A stretch of 64,000 bases of DNA from NCBI GenBank assembly GCA_016592635.1, contig AP023240.1, forward strand, positions 2,645,630-2,709,629, in the 5' to 3' direction. Numbering within the stretch: the stretch's first letter is position 1; the number at the start of each line of letters is the position of its first letter. A model generated the notes under the pieces. The model ran no database searches. It was not told the origin of the DNA and worked only from the letters and a program-made list of their open reading frames with translations. Positions 36,301 through 45,960 of the stretch are shown piece by piece. Source of the stretch: Methyloprofundus sp. Lineage in GTDB: Bacteria > Pseudomonadota > Gammaproteobacteria > Methylococcales > Methylomonadaceae. Both the position numbers and the translations under genes were made by a program.

Positions 36301-37226
36301 AACAACAGCTTATTTTTCAAGATTTCGAGCAATCCAGTGGTCAAGACATTAGGAAATACGGTGGTACTGGTTTAGGCTTATCCATCAGTAAACGACTGGT
36401 AGAAATGATGGGCGGCGAACTATTGCTTAATAGTCAATTAGGACATGGTGCAACCTTTACTATCAAATTAACCCAAGTCGATATTGCATCATTAACCATC
36501 GTTAAAGAACATAATACCGAACCCAGTCAAGCAATCTCATTTCTGCCATCAAAAATATTAATTGTTGACGACGTGGCGGATAATCGTGAATTACTATTAG
36601 CCAATTTTGCTGACACGCAATTAAAAACTACACAAGCCACTAATGGCCAAGAGGCTATTAATCTGGCTAAACAACAGCAATTTGAGCTGATTTTAATGGA
36701 TATCCGTATGCCCGTTTTAAACGGCTATCAGGCTGCCGAACAAATCAAGCAATTCACCAACACTCCCATTATCGCGTTAACCGCCTCCGTCATGCAGGAT
36801 GAATTTGAGCGGATAAGAAGTAGTAATTTTGATGGTTATTTACGTAAACCCGTGCTGAAAGCTGATTTAAATGCAGAATTATCTAAATTCCTGCCTTTTA
36901 CAGAAACAAGTTTAACCGAGCAGTCACTCACTGAGGCACAGCTTAGTCACACAGAAAAAGCACTGCTCCCCCAGGTTCTAAGCCAGCTAACAGCGCTAAA
37001 TACACATTGTAATAGTATTTCTAAACGCAATAATATTGCAGAAATCCAAGAATTTGCTAATAGTATTCAAGAGATTGCCCAACAACACCCTATGCCATTA
37101 TTGCCTAACTATGCAGAACAGCTATTAAGCAATATAGACTGCTTTGATATTGCAGCCATTAAGTGCTCTTTGCAGGAGTTTCCTTTATTAATTGAGCAAC
37201 TTGAAAACTTGAATGCAAACGGTTAG
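33366..37226 (+). CDS. BvgS-like hybrid sensor histidine kinase with tandem periplasmic binding domains
   Basis: The 1286-residue product begins with a signal peptide (about 1-20) and two similar type-3 solute-binding (venus flytrap) domains (about 25-260 and 265-500), each starting with an [11 protein letters not shown] segment. A transmembrane helix (about 508-530) and two PAS domains (about 545-800) follow. The kinase has the H-box [16 protein letters not shown]-box and G1/G2 ([18 protein letters not shown]), then a receiver with [13 protein letters not shown]. The C-terminal helical region lacks a recognisable Hpt His. It probably senses a small periplasmic ligand and signals to the HD-GYP regulator upstream. 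Confidence 0.93.
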   Translation: MILFKFVALLITLLYIPAHATTKVSLTTAEQAWLTKHPIIKVGGGLDWAPFDFVDRDGNYNGIANDYLKLIAAKTGLQFTVTIAQWSHNLQKIRDQKIDLLGAAYFTEARSQYVNYSTPYFEVLDYFFIRDDLKVKTLDDLNGKRVAIPKDYAHGEQLKKYYPKIKIITVNTFSDAIDAVLENRADLLYDTYIALSYALKKAGINSIVPFKSSREHSNNILHIITRQNAPELAQIIQKGLNAISAEEKQTIYNKWLGAAPKEQQTLKLTIAEQQWLTKHPIIRFTGDPNWLPYEAFDKQGHYIGIVAEHLQLIEQKLGIKIKIIPTKTWVESINKVKQGTIDILSETSDSDLKSHLSFTTPYISSPVVIVMNKDTDYVENITQIKQKKIAVIKEYGYVPKIITQYPDINFIVVNSIQEGLTAVSTGKIDTLLATLAQSSYHISELGINNIRIVGKTQFTTKLAFGMRKEFAPLVPLFNRALNAISKAEKQQILNTWGKQKFVAKIDYALLGLLAAISIIIISIIIYWNRKLAQEIQRRKEAEAQTQTLIDQVPLQIIVTTSSGKFLLANPQALRDYQLSNTALSQYNITDFYNDASDRKQVIDELTKYGKVEKLIIPFKHLDGRIRSMMLSIMPITYNKQNALLTIAVDLTDRLAMEEAVKQNNFYSDIALELTKCGYWHIDYSDPDYYYQSERAAKLLGEPIKKAGRYHRQNEWFSRLQDANLDTAKKTAMLYQSTIDSKHSNYDAIYAYKRPIDGKTIWLHAAGKVTRDANNKAQYMYGVYQDITLQKQAEQALNDAKETAEAATRAKSEFLSNMSHEIRTPMNAIIGFTELLDEQIQDPKLKSFVKTIQSAGNNLLVLINDILDLSKIEAGKLQIIKTACNPHDLFTELGNIFMMKMRAKDIDFILDIDPIIPHNLQLDATRLRQVLFNLIGNAVKFTDHGFIRITARTANEDELHSKLDLLIAIQDSGIGISADQQQLIFQDFEQSSGQDIRKYGGTGLGLSISKRLVEMMGGELLLNSQLGHGATFTIKLTQVDIASLTIVKEHNTEPSQAISFLPSKILIVDDVADNRELLLANFADTQLKTTQATNGQEAINLAKQQQFELILMDIRMPVLNGYQAAEQIKQFTNTPIIALTASVMQDEFERIRSSNFDGYLRKPVLKADLNAELSKFLPFTETSLTEQSLTEAQLSHTEKALLPQVLSQLTALNTHCNSISKRNNIAEIQEFANSIQEIAQQHPMPLLPNYAEQLLSNIDCFDIAAIKCSLQEFPLLIEQLENLNANG

Positions 37227-37266
37227 TTGCTCATTTGTATTAGCTATTAAGTAGCCAAGCATAATT

Positions 37267-37436
37267 ATACCAATTCCAATATATTGATACCCTAACTTCA
37301 AAAATGTCGTTCATTCCTGCATGCTACCCAGTCAAGCTGGGCACAAGCTTTAGCAGGAATCTACTACGCGAATGATTCCCGATAAAAAGACCTCGGGAAT
37401 GACGGTATTAAGGTAATTATTTACTGGGATTGGTAT
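37267..37436. mobile_element. Miniature inverted-repeat element, family 1, copy C (170 bp)
   Basis: Begins ATACCAATTCCAATATATTG and ends TTTACTGGGATTGGTAT, so the outermost bases are inverted (ATACCAAT...ATTGGTAT). Inside lies the same core as copies A and B, with two hairpins. Copy D at 54556-54726 is nearly its reverse complement. No protein is encoded, so it is a non-autonomous element or a mobile hairpin. It ends 3 bp before the gcvT stop codon. Confidence 0.85.
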
Positions 37437-37439
37437 TAC

Positions 37440-38519
37440 TTATCCACGATAATATCTATGTGCGACAAACGGTAAAGTAGTTAGCTGCAAAGCAATTTTT
37501 TTATTACGAATACTCGCGTACAAGACTTTATCAGTACATGACTGCTTGATAAGTGCTAATGCAATCGACTGTCCCAACGTAGGTGCAAAACTACCACTGG
37601 TAATGACCCCAACCAACTCATCGTCGGCAGTATAAACTTTAGTTTGTGCACGTACGGGTATTTTTCCACTCACTAGCAAACCAACTCGCTTGCGTGTTGA
37701 GCCATCTTGTAGTTGCTGTTGAATTTGCACAGCCCCAGGATAACCCTGTTTATTTTTTGCGATTAACCAACGTAAACCCGCTTCGACTGGGTTAATATCG
37801 ACACTCAACTCATGCCCATACAAACTCAGTCCTGCTTCCAAGCGTAAGGTATCGCGAGCACCTAAACCAATCGGCTGCACTTGCGGAAAAGACAACAGTA
37901 ATTCCGCGAGTTGTTGCGCATTTGCATCTGCCAGCGAGATCTCAAACCCATCTTCACCACAGTAACCACTACGACTAATGGTACAAGCCATGCCTTTTAT
38001 ATCAGTCTCAATAGCTTGCATAAATGATAACTGACAAGCACTTGCGCACAACTGTTGCATCACTTCTTTAGCAGCGGGACCTTGCAATGCAAATAAAGCA
38101 TTTTCTGCCAAGACTTGAATTTGAGAGCCAAAGTGAGTTTGTAAATAAGCAAAGTCCTGCTCTTTGCAAGCTGCATTAACAATAATTAATGCACTCTCTG
38201 CATGCCGGGTAATGATAATATCATCAATAATACCGCCCTGAGCATTGGTTAATACCGTATAACGTTGTTGTCCTACTGCTAAATTTTGTAAATTTGTGGG
38301 CACTAGTTTATCAAGCTGGTTGATACTGTCAGCACCACTCAGTAAAAATTGTCCCATATGTGAAATATCGAAAAAACCGGCTTGGGAGCGACAATGCAAA
38401 TGTTCTTTGATAATACCGAGGGAATATTGCACCGGCATTTGATAGCCAGCGAAAGCTACCATTTTAGCCTTTAGTGCTACATGGTAATCGTATAAGGGAG
38501 TTTGCTTAAGTTCAGGCAT
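37440..38519 (-). CDS. gcvT: Aminomethyltransferase (glycine cleavage T protein)
   Basis: The 359-residue product has GcvT signatures: VAFAGYQMPVQYS at the N-terminus, FDISHMGQF, GIIDDIIITRH, SGYCGEDGFEIS, GLGARDTLRLEAGLSLYGHE and GVITSGSFAPTLGQSIA. It transfers the methylene unit from lipoamide-bound aminomethyl to tetrahydrofolate, releasing ammonia. gcvH and gcvP are not in the window. The stop codon nearly touches miniature element C. Confidence 0.95.
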   Translation of the reverse strand: MPELKQTPLYDYHVALKAKMVAFAGYQMPVQYSLGIIKEHLHCRSQAGFFDISHMGQFLLSGADSINQLDKLVPTNLQNLAVGQQRYTVLTNAQGGIIDDIIITRHAESALIIVNAACKEQDFAYLQTHFGSQIQVLAENALFALQGPAAKEVMQQLCASACQLSFMQAIETDIKGMACTISRSGYCGEDGFEISLADANAQQLAELLLSFPQVQPIGLGARDTLRLEAGLSLYGHELSVDINPVEAGLRWLIAKNKQGYPGAVQIQQQLQDGSTRKRVGLLVSGKIPVRAQTKVYTADDELVGVITSGSFAPTLGQSIALALIKQSCTDKVLYASIRNKKIALQLTTLPFVAHRYYRG

Positions 38520-38618
38520 AGAGGAGGTAAAACAGGAATAAGGGCATTGCTATTTCCTATCGTATTATAAAAAGTGATAAGTCTCGCTGCAGCCCTACTT
38601 AACCTTACAGAAGCTAAG

Positions 38619-38858
38619 TTATGGCTTACGTTTTTTTCTTTGAGTATTAAGGCGGTTAACGCCCATTACCGCCAAAACGACGAATGCGCCAGGCGTTACA
38701 ATAGCGGCAGCAACCGAAGCAGATAGCTTTAATTTTTGCTGTCGACTGCTCACATCTGGTGTACTAATTTTTGCAACTGGATAGCGTAACGCACCACAGG
38801 AATGACATAGCGGATAATGCTGCTCTTCAAACACACCACAAAAAGAACATTCTGACAT
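38619..38858 (-). CDS. Small zinc-ribbon membrane protein
   Basis: About 79 residues with CSFCGVF and CHSCGAL, two CxxC pairs forming a zinc ribbon near the N-terminus, followed by one membrane helix (about 45-68) and a basic tail. I chose the internal ATG at 38858 (MSECSFCG) because a GGTG lies just upstream; a GTG at 38870 would add 4 residues. Function unknown. Confidence 0.65.
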   Translation of the reverse strand: MSECSFCGVFEEQHYPLCHSCGALRYPVAKISTPDVSSRQQKLKLSASVAAAIVTPGAFVVLAVMGVNRLNTQRKKRKP

Positions 38859-39105
38859 ATACTTCACCACAAATTAATATCTCATAAACGCATAGTAACA
38901 GAAAAAACCACGGTGGCATAGTTAGCACTTTGACACAATTAATAACTGAAATATAAGCAGAAACTTACATACTAGCTAACTATTTACTACTAAATTTACT
39001 AGCCTACAGCAGAATGCATGCATGCAAAATCAAGGAATATTATGCTGGTAAGCGACCTATTTAAGCTATACTGCTACCAAACCAAATAATAAAAATAATC
39101 TACTC

Positions 39106-40020
39106 GTGTCTGCTTTAGCACAACTACCTCTACACCTACAAATACCTGCCTCACCTAGCGAGCGTAAACAAGCACAACGCCTATTTCATGGGCGTGGACA
39201 TGCTTATCAAGATTTGCACCATATTACTATCGACTGGCTACCTCCCGTTATATTAATCACCTTATTTGCACCAGTAACTAACGATGAAATTACCGATTTA
39301 GCAGACTATCTACAACAGCAATTACCAGAATGTAGCAGTATACAACTACAACATCGTTATCAATTAGCTGGTCCAATCGATATTATTTGGGGTGACCCCA
39401 TTCAACAGCTGACTATTTTGGAAAATGACTTACAGTTCCTTATTAGTTTAGGGCAAGCACGTAATACCGGCTTATTTCTGGACATGCAGAATGGTCGCCA
39501 ATGGGTGCAGCAACATAGCAAACATAAACGTGTCCTTAACTTATTTTCTTATACTTGCGGTTTTTCAGTCGCTGCCATGGCAGGCCAAGCACAATCCGTA
39601 TTAAATGTGGATATGAGTAGCCCTGCTTTAACCGTTGGTCGGGAAAACCATCGTTTAAATCAGCAACTACTGGCACAAGTGCGTTTTGAAAAACTCAATA
39701 TTTTTAAGTCTTTTAGCCGTCTAAAAAAACGAGGCCCTTTTGACTTGTTAATTTGCGACCCGCCTACTTTGCAAAAAGGCAGTGTCAATATTGTACAAGA
39801 CTACCCCAAAATCCTACGCCGGCTTGATCAATTTATGGCTCCTGACGCAGAACTATTACTCTGTCTCAATGCACCTGATCTAGGCCCAGAGTTTTTACAT
39901 ACGCATATGGCTGAGTTGGCACCTCACTATACTTTTATAGCTGAAATTAAACCACCTGCGGTTTATGTGGATACAGAAGGTAAAGGCTTAAAAGTTTTAT
40001 ATTTTAAGGCGACAACTTAA
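39106..40020 (+). CDS. Class I SAM-dependent methyltransferase, RlmI/RlmK-like
   Basis: The 304-residue product ends in a Rossmann methyltransferase: GLFLDMQNGRQWV, VLNLFSYTCGFSVAAM (SAM-binding motif I), VLNVDMSSPAL, and LLICDPPTLQKG (catalytic D-P-P-T loop seen in rRNA methyltransferases of the RlmI/K group). It probably methylates rRNA. The start appears to be GTG at 39106. Exact target unknown. glcD begins 4 bp later, so it may be cotranscribed with the glycolate oxidase genes. Confidence 0.82.
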   Translation: MSALAQLPLHLQIPASPSERKQAQRLFHGRGHAYQDLHHITIDWLPPVILITLFAPVTNDEITDLADYLQQQLPECSSIQLQHRYQLAGPIDIIWGDPIQQLTILENDLQFLISLGQARNTGLFLDMQNGRQWVQQHSKHKRVLNLFSYTCGFSVAAMAGQAQSVLNVDMSSPALTVGRENHRLNQQLLAQVRFEKLNIFKSFSRLKKRGPFDLLICDPPTLQKGSVNIVQDYPKILRRLDQFMAPDAELLLCLNAPDLGPEFLHTHMAELAPHYTFIAEIKPPAVYVDTEGKGLKVLYFKATT

Positions 40021-40024
40021 GCTG

Positions 40025-41518
40025 ATGACTATGAGTCAAACACCTTCAGATAGTGCCACCAACATAGACCTGTCTCAATTACTCAAGCAACTATTGCGCA
40101 TCTTGCCTAAAGAATCAGTATTGCATCAAGCTGAAGACTTAAGGCCTTATGAATGTGATGGCTTATCTGTCTATAGACAACTCCCCTTAGTCGTGGTGAT
40201 ACCCGCAACCGTTACCCAAGTGCAAAGCATAGTACGCTTATGTCATGCCAATAAGGTTCCCATCGTTGCTAGAGGTGCAGGCACTGGTTTATCAGGTGGC
40301 GCATTGCCACATCAGCAAGGACTATTACTCAGTTTGACCAAACTCAAGCAGATTATTGCCATCGATCCAGAATTACGTACCGCCTGCGTACAGCCTGGAG
40401 TAACTAACCTGGCCATCTCCCAAGCAGTTGCACATTTAGGCTTATATTATGCACCCGATCCATCTTCGCAAATTGCCTGCACTATTGGCGGTAACGTTGC
40501 TGAAAACTCAGGCGGGGTACATTGTTTAAAATATGGTTTAACCGTCCATAATATTCAACAACTTAAAGTGGTCACGATTGAAGGAGAACTGCTCACACTT
40601 GGCGGCAGCGGTTTAGATAGTCCAGGCTATGATTTACTTGCCTTAATGACAGGCTCAGAAGGCTTGCTGGGTATTATTGTCGAAATCACTGTTAAACTGC
40701 TCACCAAACCAGAGTGTGTACACACCTTACTCGCTGCCTTTGATGACATCATTGATGCGGGCACTGCTGTTGCGGCTATTATTGCAGCAGGTGTGACACC
40801 TGCAGGCTTGGAAATGATGGATAAATTGGCAATTCAAGCTGCTGAAGATTTTGTTCATGCAGGCTATCCACGCGAAGCTGCGGCAATATTACTCTGTGAA
40901 CTGGATGGCTCTGCACAGGAAGTGGCTACTGAGATAAAAGTCGTACAAGATATTTTAACCGCCAACGGAGCAAACGAAGTACGCCTTGCACAGGATGCAC
41001 AGGAACGTATTAATTTCTGGAAAGGCCGTAAAAATGCCTTTCCTGCCGTAGGGCGCATTTCACCCGATTATTATTGTATGGATGGCACTATTCCGCGCAA
41101 AAGTTTAGCACTGGTTTTACAAAAAATGGCCGAAATGTCTAATGCCTATCAGCTCCCAGTAGCCAATGTATTTCATGCTGGCGATGGTAATTTACACCCT
41201 CTCATTTTATATGATGCCAATAAAGCAGGTGAACTGGAACGAGCCGAAGAATTTGGCGGTAAAATTTTGGAACTTTGTGTCGCAGTCGGCGGTACGATTA
41301 CTGGTGAACATGGCGTTGGTATGGAAAAGCTAAACCAGATGTGTGTGCAATTTAGCACGCTGGAACTGGCTCAGTTCCATGCCCTGAAAGCCGCGTTTGA
41401 TCCGCTCGGTTTACTTAACCCTGAAAAGGCCATCCCTACCCTGCACCGTTGTGCAGAGCTTGGAGCCATGCATGTACACGCAGGCAAGCTAAGCCACCCT
41501 GAATTGGAACGCTTTTAA
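40025..41518 (+). CDS. glcD: Glycolate oxidase subunit GlcD (FAD-binding)
   Basis: The 497-residue product is a FAD-binding PCMH-type oxidase with VVVIPATVTQVQSIVRLCH, ARGAGTGLSGGALP, DPSSQIACTIGGNVAENSGG and the C-terminal VFHAGDGNLHPLILYD and GTITGEHGVG motifs. With GlcE and GlcF it oxidises glycolate to glyoxylate at the membrane. The stop overlaps glcE by one base (TAATG). Confidence 0.96.
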   Translation: MTMSQTPSDSATNIDLSQLLKQLLRILPKESVLHQAEDLRPYECDGLSVYRQLPLVVVIPATVTQVQSIVRLCHANKVPIVARGAGTGLSGGALPHQQGLLLSLTKLKQIIAIDPELRTACVQPGVTNLAISQAVAHLGLYYAPDPSSQIACTIGGNVAENSGGVHCLKYGLTVHNIQQLKVVTIEGELLTLGGSGLDSPGYDLLALMTGSEGLLGIIVEITVKLLTKPECVHTLLAAFDDIIDAGTAVAAIIAAGVTPAGLEMMDKLAIQAAEDFVHAGYPREAAAILLCELDGSAQEVATEIKVVQDILTANGANEVRLAQDAQERINFWKGRKNAFPAVGRISPDYYCMDGTIPRKSLALVLQKMAEMSNAYQLPVANVFHAGDGNLHPLILYDANKAGELERAEEFGGKILELCVAVGGTITGEHGVGMEKLNQMCVQFSTLELAQFHALKAAFDPLGLLNPEKAIPTLHRCAELGAMHVHAGKLSHPELERF

Positions 41519-42585
41519 TGCCGATCGACAATAATATCGAAGCCATACTACAAGAGACGGTATTACAAGCTATCGCTAGCAACACGACTTTAAATATCAA
41601 AGCAGGTGGCTCTAAAGATTTTTATGGTCATGCCACTGCAGGTCAAATACTTAATATTGCCGACCATCAAGGCATTATCAATTATGAACCCAGTGAACTC
41701 GTCATAACAGCACGTGCCGGCACCTCCATCAAGGCTATCCAAACAATATTGGCTGAACAACAACAAATGTTGGCATTTGAACCACCCACTTTTGCTGACC
41801 AAGCCACTTTAGGAGGCACACTTGCTTGTAATTTCTCCGGACCACGTCGTGCCTATACGGGCGCAGTACGCGACTATGTTTTAGGTTGCAAAATAATCAA
41901 TGGTCAGGCACAACTGTTATCCTTTGGCGGGCAGGTGATGAAGAATGTTGCTGGCTATGATGTCTCTCGGTTAATGGCCGGATCCATGGGTACTTTAGGT
42001 ATTATCTTGGAAGCATCACTCAAAGTGATTCCGCAACCCGAAGCTGAAATCACTTTAGTACAGGAACTTAAATTCGCGACTGCTTTAAGTAAATTACAAC
42101 AATGGAATACTCTGCCCTTGCCCATTAGTGCCAGTTTTTTTTATCATGATAAATTGTATATCCGCTTATCAGGTGCAACAGCAACATTAGCAGTCGCCCA
42201 ACAGAATATGGGTGGGGAATTACTGCAACAAGCTGAGACTTTCTGGCAATCCATCACCGAACAAAATCATGCTTTTTTTAACGCCAAACAAACATTATGG
42301 CGCTTATCATTAGCAGCGAATACAGCAGAGTTAGCGCTAGCAGGTGATACTTTATATGAATGGGGTGGCGCACTACGCTGGCTGCAAAGTGATGAACCCG
42401 AAGCTCTCATCCGTGAACTATGTCGTGCTGTCAATGGGCATGCCACCTTGTTTCGTACTTCTGCAAAGCACATTAATATTTTCCAGCCCTTACCGCCGCA
42501 CTTATTAAAACTACATCAGCAAATCAAACAGGCGTTCGATCCACACGCTATTTTTAATATCGGACGCATGTACCCCGAACTATAA
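41518..42585 (+). CDS. glcE: Glycolate oxidase subunit GlcE
   Basis: A 355-residue second FAD-binding-type subunit, shorter than GlcD as usual. It has LNIKAGGSKDFYG, FEPPTFADQATLGGTLACNF, GPRRAYTGAVRDYVLG and GGQVMKNVAGYDVSRLMAGS, all typical GlcE segments. It forms the glycolate oxidase complex with its neighbours and starts within the glcD stop codon. Confidence 0.95.
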   Translation: MPIDNNIEAILQETVLQAIASNTTLNIKAGGSKDFYGHATAGQILNIADHQGIINYEPSELVITARAGTSIKAIQTILAEQQQMLAFEPPTFADQATLGGTLACNFSGPRRAYTGAVRDYVLGCKIINGQAQLLSFGGQVMKNVAGYDVSRLMAGSMGTLGIILEASLKVIPQPEAEITLVQELKFATALSKLQQWNTLPLPISASFFYHDKLYIRLSGATATLAVAQQNMGGELLQQAETFWQSITEQNHAFFNAKQTLWRLSLAANTAELALAGDTLYEWGGALRWLQSDEPEALIRELCRAVNGHATLFRTSAKHINIFQPLPPHLLKLHQQIKQAFDPHAIFNIGRMYPEL

Positions 42586-42599
42586 ACGTAAATCAGTTT

Positions 42600-43817
42600 A
42601 TGCAAACCAAGACCAGCACAGCTTATTTAAACACAACAGCAGGCCAAACAGCTGATGCCATATTACGTGCTTGTGTACATTGTGGTTTCTGTACTGCCAC
42701 CTGCCCTACCTATCAATTAACTGCTAATGAACTGGATAGCCCCCGTGGACGTATTTATTTAATTAAACAGTTACTAGAAGAACAAGTTGTCAGCAACAAA
42801 ACTCAGCAACACTTAGATCGTTGCCTAAGTTGTCTTGCCTGCGAAACCACTTGCCCCTCTGGTGTGCAATATGGGCATTTACTGGATATAGGTCGTGAAT
42901 TAGTCGACCAACAAGTGCAACGCCCATTATGGATACGTAGCCAACGTTATGCCTTAAGGAAATTACTGCCTTATCCAAAACGCATGGCACCGTTACTTAG
43001 CATCGGGCAATTATTAAGACCTTATTTACCAAAATCGTTGCAAAAACATATCCCTGCAAGCACTGAAACTATCACCTCACCCATACAGACTCATGTCCGC
43101 AAAATGTTGGTTTTACAAGGCTGCATCCAATCCATTGCGACCCCCAATACCAATCATGCTGCCCGTCATTTACTTAATAAACTCAATATAGAATTAATAA
43201 GCGTAAATACCGCGGGTTGTTGCGGTGCTGTCAGCCAACATTTATCCGCACCACAAGAAACCTTACAATTTATGCGCGCCAATATTGATGCTTGGTGGCC
43301 TTATATTGAACAAGGTGTCGAAGCAATTGTGATAACGGCAAGTGGCTGTGGGGCAATGTTGCAAGACTATGCTTACCTATTACAACATGACCCTGATTAT
43401 GCAGTCAAAGCACAGCGAGTGAGTATTTTGGCTAAAGATATTAGTGAAATTTTAACCGCCGAAAACTTTAGCCTACAGCGCACTGAATCTGCGCCAAAAC
43501 ACATCGCATTCCAAAGCCCCTGTAGTTTACAACATGCACAACAACTCAATGGTGTTGTCGAAACACTCTTAACTCGCTGTGGTTTTGAGCTGAGCCATGT
43601 AACCGATGCACACTTATGTTGTGGCTCTGCAGGTACTTATTCAATACTACAAGCTGATTTATCCCAGCAATTATTGACCAATAAATTGATTGCTTTACAG
43701 CAATATACGCCTGAAATGATTGTCACCGCGAATATTGGTTGTCAATTGCATTTGCAAACTCAATCAAAAGTGCCCGTAAAACATTGGATCGAACTTTTAA
43801 ATGCGTCTGTTAGTTGA
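42600..43817 (+). CDS. glcF: Glycolate oxidase iron-sulfur subunit GlcF
   Basis: The 405-residue product has two 4Fe-4S ferredoxin motifs near the N-terminus (Cys25, 28, 31 and 35 in CVHCGFCTATCP, then CLSCLACETTCPSG around 77-90) and two CCG domains (NTAGCCGAVSQH and DAHLCCGSAGTY). It passes electrons from the flavin subunits to the quinone pool. It follows glcE by 14 bp. Confidence 0.96.
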   Translation: MQTKTSTAYLNTTAGQTADAILRACVHCGFCTATCPTYQLTANELDSPRGRIYLIKQLLEEQVVSNKTQQHLDRCLSCLACETTCPSGVQYGHLLDIGRELVDQQVQRPLWIRSQRYALRKLLPYPKRMAPLLSIGQLLRPYLPKSLQKHIPASTETITSPIQTHVRKMLVLQGCIQSIATPNTNHAARHLLNKLNIELISVNTAGCCGAVSQHLSAPQETLQFMRANIDAWWPYIEQGVEAIVITASGCGAMLQDYAYLLQHDPDYAVKAQRVSILAKDISEILTAENFSLQRTESAPKHIAFQSPCSLQHAQQLNGVVETLLTRCGFELSHVTDAHLCCGSAGTYSILQADLSQQLLTNKLIALQQYTPEMIVTANIGCQLHLQTQSKVPVKHWIELLNASVS

Positions 43818-43847
43818 GAAGTACAAAAAACGTCAACACCCAATAAT

Positions 43848-44846
43848 ATGCCAATAAATAACCCGAGCAAAATGCAAGCTATCCAAATCATCGTCACCGA
43901 TAATAGCCTAGCCCTACATCAATGCCCCACACCCCAGCCAAAACCAGATGAAGTCCTTATAAAAGTCCATGCTGCGGGGGTTAATCGACCTGATATTATG
44001 CAACGTCAAGGACTCTACCCGCCTCCAGTTGGTGCTTCAGAAATTTTGGGTCTGGAGATAGCAGGTACCATAGTTGCACTGGGTTCTAGCGTAACATCAT
44101 GGAAAATTGGCGAGCAAGTCTGTGCATTAGTGACAGGGGGGGGTTATGCTGAATATTGTACTGCAGCGGCAGCCTTATGCTTACCCATTCCTGAAGGTTT
44201 AAGTTTTACCGAAGCAGCAGCACTACCTGAAACTTTTTTTACCGTCTGGAGTAATATCTTTGATCGCGCCCAATTGCAAGCTGATGAAATATTATTAGTA
44301 CATGGTGGTAGTAGCGGCATTGGCACTGCAGCCATTCAATTAGCAAAAACTTTTGGCGCGCAAGTATTTGTAACGGCTGGCAGTTCAGAGAAATGTGAAT
44401 TCTGTCTAGATCTAGGTGCAGATTTAGCCATTAATTACCGTAGTCAATATTTTGTTGACATCATTAAAAAGCAGACTAATGGCGAAGGTGTTAATGTTAT
44501 TTTAGATATAATCGGCGGCGATTATTTAAAGCGTAATGTGCAATGCATGAGCTTTGATGCACGCTTAGTGCAAATTGCCTTACAACAGGGAGTTAAAGCT
44601 GAGTTAAACCTACTTCCCATCATGCTCAAACGTTTAACGATTACTGGCTCGACTTTACGAGCACGCGACATTGAATTTAAAGCTAAAATCGCCAAGAAAT
44701 TACTGCAAAAAGTCTGGCCACTATTAGCCACAAAGGAAATTCGGCCTGTTATTTATCAAAGCTTTCCCATAGCAGAAGCTGCGCAAGCACATGCACTGAT
44801 GGAATCCAGTCAACATACGGGTAAAATCATGCTGACTATAGAGTAA
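43848..44846 (+). CDS. NAD(P)H quinone oxidoreductase, PIG3 type
   Basis: A zinc-independent medium-chain reductase of 332 residues: VHAAGVNRPDIMQRQGLYPP, LGLEIAGTIVALGS, AAALPETFFTVWSNIF, VHGGSSGIGTAAIQLA (NADPH-binding) and SFPIAEAAQAHALMESSQHTG at the end. This matches TP53I3/PIG3-like quinone oxidoreductases. It lies 30 bp after glcF in the same direction and may share the transcript. The physiological substrate is unknown. Confidence 0.9.
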   Translation: MPINNPSKMQAIQIIVTDNSLALHQCPTPQPKPDEVLIKVHAAGVNRPDIMQRQGLYPPPVGASEILGLEIAGTIVALGSSVTSWKIGEQVCALVTGGGYAEYCTAAAALCLPIPEGLSFTEAAALPETFFTVWSNIFDRAQLQADEILLVHGGSSGIGTAAIQLAKTFGAQVFVTAGSSEKCEFCLDLGADLAINYRSQYFVDIIKKQTNGEGVNVILDIIGGDYLKRNVQCMSFDARLVQIALQQGVKAELNLLPIMLKRLTITGSTLRARDIEFKAKIAKKLLQKVWPLLATKEIRPVIYQSFPIAEAAQAHALMESSQHTGKIMLTIE

Positions 44847-44900
44847 AGTACATAAAGGTACCCTCTCTGTTAAAATGCAACTTATTCATCCCACGTTTAT

Positions 44901-45761
44901 ATGCAATTGCCTATGTCATTTACTACTCTTATTTCTGCTGCTGAATTAGCGGCCAATCAAGCCCAAGCCAACTGGATTATTTTTGATGCCTGTTTTAATT
45001 TAGCTGATACAGAGGCAGGTGCACGCGCCTACCGCTTAGCGCATATTCCTAATGCTCGCTATGTGCATTTAGACCACGATCTATCAGCACCGATCACTCG
45101 CTTTACAGGTCGTCATCCCTTACCTAGCTTTAGTCAATTAGCCAACAAATTAGGTGCTTGGGGTGCAACCAACAACAGCCAAATTATTATCTACGATAAT
45201 GCGGGTGGTGCTTTTGCAGGGCGTTTATGGTGGCTATTACGTTGTTTAGGACATGAAAAAGTTGCAGTATTAGATGGTGGCCTAGCTGCATGGCAGAATT
45301 CAGGCTATGCATGCAATACCCATTTACCTAAAATTACCCCGGTGACTTATCGTGCTTACCCTAACACTGAAGCCCTACTTAAAGCCACTGAAGTAGAAAA
45401 TGGCTTAGCAAAAGCTAACATCAAACTTATTGATGCGCGTACCGCTGAGCGCTTTACAGGTCTACAGGAACCCATAGATCCTATTGCGGGGCACATCCCT
45501 AAAGCAGTTAATCGTAATTTTCAATTAAACCTTAGTGAGCAAGGCTGCTTCTTGCCTGCCGCAGAACTACGCAAACAGTTTTCTAGCTTAATTGACAGTA
45601 CACCAACTGATCAGGTTGTGCATATGTGTGGCTCAGGCGTAACCGCTTGTCATAATTTATTGGCAATGGAGATAGCTGGTTTAACAGGCTCCAAGCTATA
45701 TGCAGGCTCTTGGAGCGAATGGATAACCAATAAAAACCGTGCTGTTATAACGGCCAAATAA
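44901..45761 (+). CDS. Sulfurtransferase (3-mercaptopyruvate/thiosulfate type)
   Basis: Two tandem rhodanese domains in 286 residues. The C-terminal active-site loop is HMCGSGVTACHN with Cys243; CGSGVT is the form found in 3-mercaptopyruvate sulfurtransferases such as SseA. FTGRHPLPS, YDNAGGAFAGRLWW and LDGGLAAW are also typical. Substrate preference is inferred from the loop. An alternative ATG at 44913 would remove 4 residues. Confidence 0.9.
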   Translation: MQLPMSFTTLISAAELAANQAQANWIIFDACFNLADTEAGARAYRLAHIPNARYVHLDHDLSAPITRFTGRHPLPSFSQLANKLGAWGATNNSQIIIYDNAGGAFAGRLWWLLRCLGHEKVAVLDGGLAAWQNSGYACNTHLPKITPVTYRAYPNTEALLKATEVENGLAKANIKLIDARTAERFTGLQEPIDPIAGHIPKAVNRNFQLNLSEQGCFLPAAELRKQFSSLIDSTPTDQVVHMCGSGVTACHNLLAMEIAGLTGSKLYAGSWSEWITNKNRAVITAK

Positions 45762-45782
45762 TCAGGGAATCAACTAAAGTAT

Positions 45783-45812
45783 GAAGCGTATTTTTTATCG
45801 CCAATACGCTTC
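45783..45812 (+). terminator. Perfect 10-bp inverted repeat after the sulfurtransferase gene
   Basis: GAAGCGTATT and AATACGCTTC with a 10-base loop, 21 bp past the stop. No long T-run follows, but position and stem suggest a transcription terminator. Confidence 0.55.
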
Positions 45813-45960
45813 TTAAAGTGTTCTACAATACAACGTTCTTTCGATCACACACTGTATTGAAATTAACAATATCACCCCAATAATAGCCTTACAATATAAG
45901 TTCCTGTAGACTAGCCCGTCCGCTGAAAGCACTTCCAATTATTACACCCAGAGAGATTCT

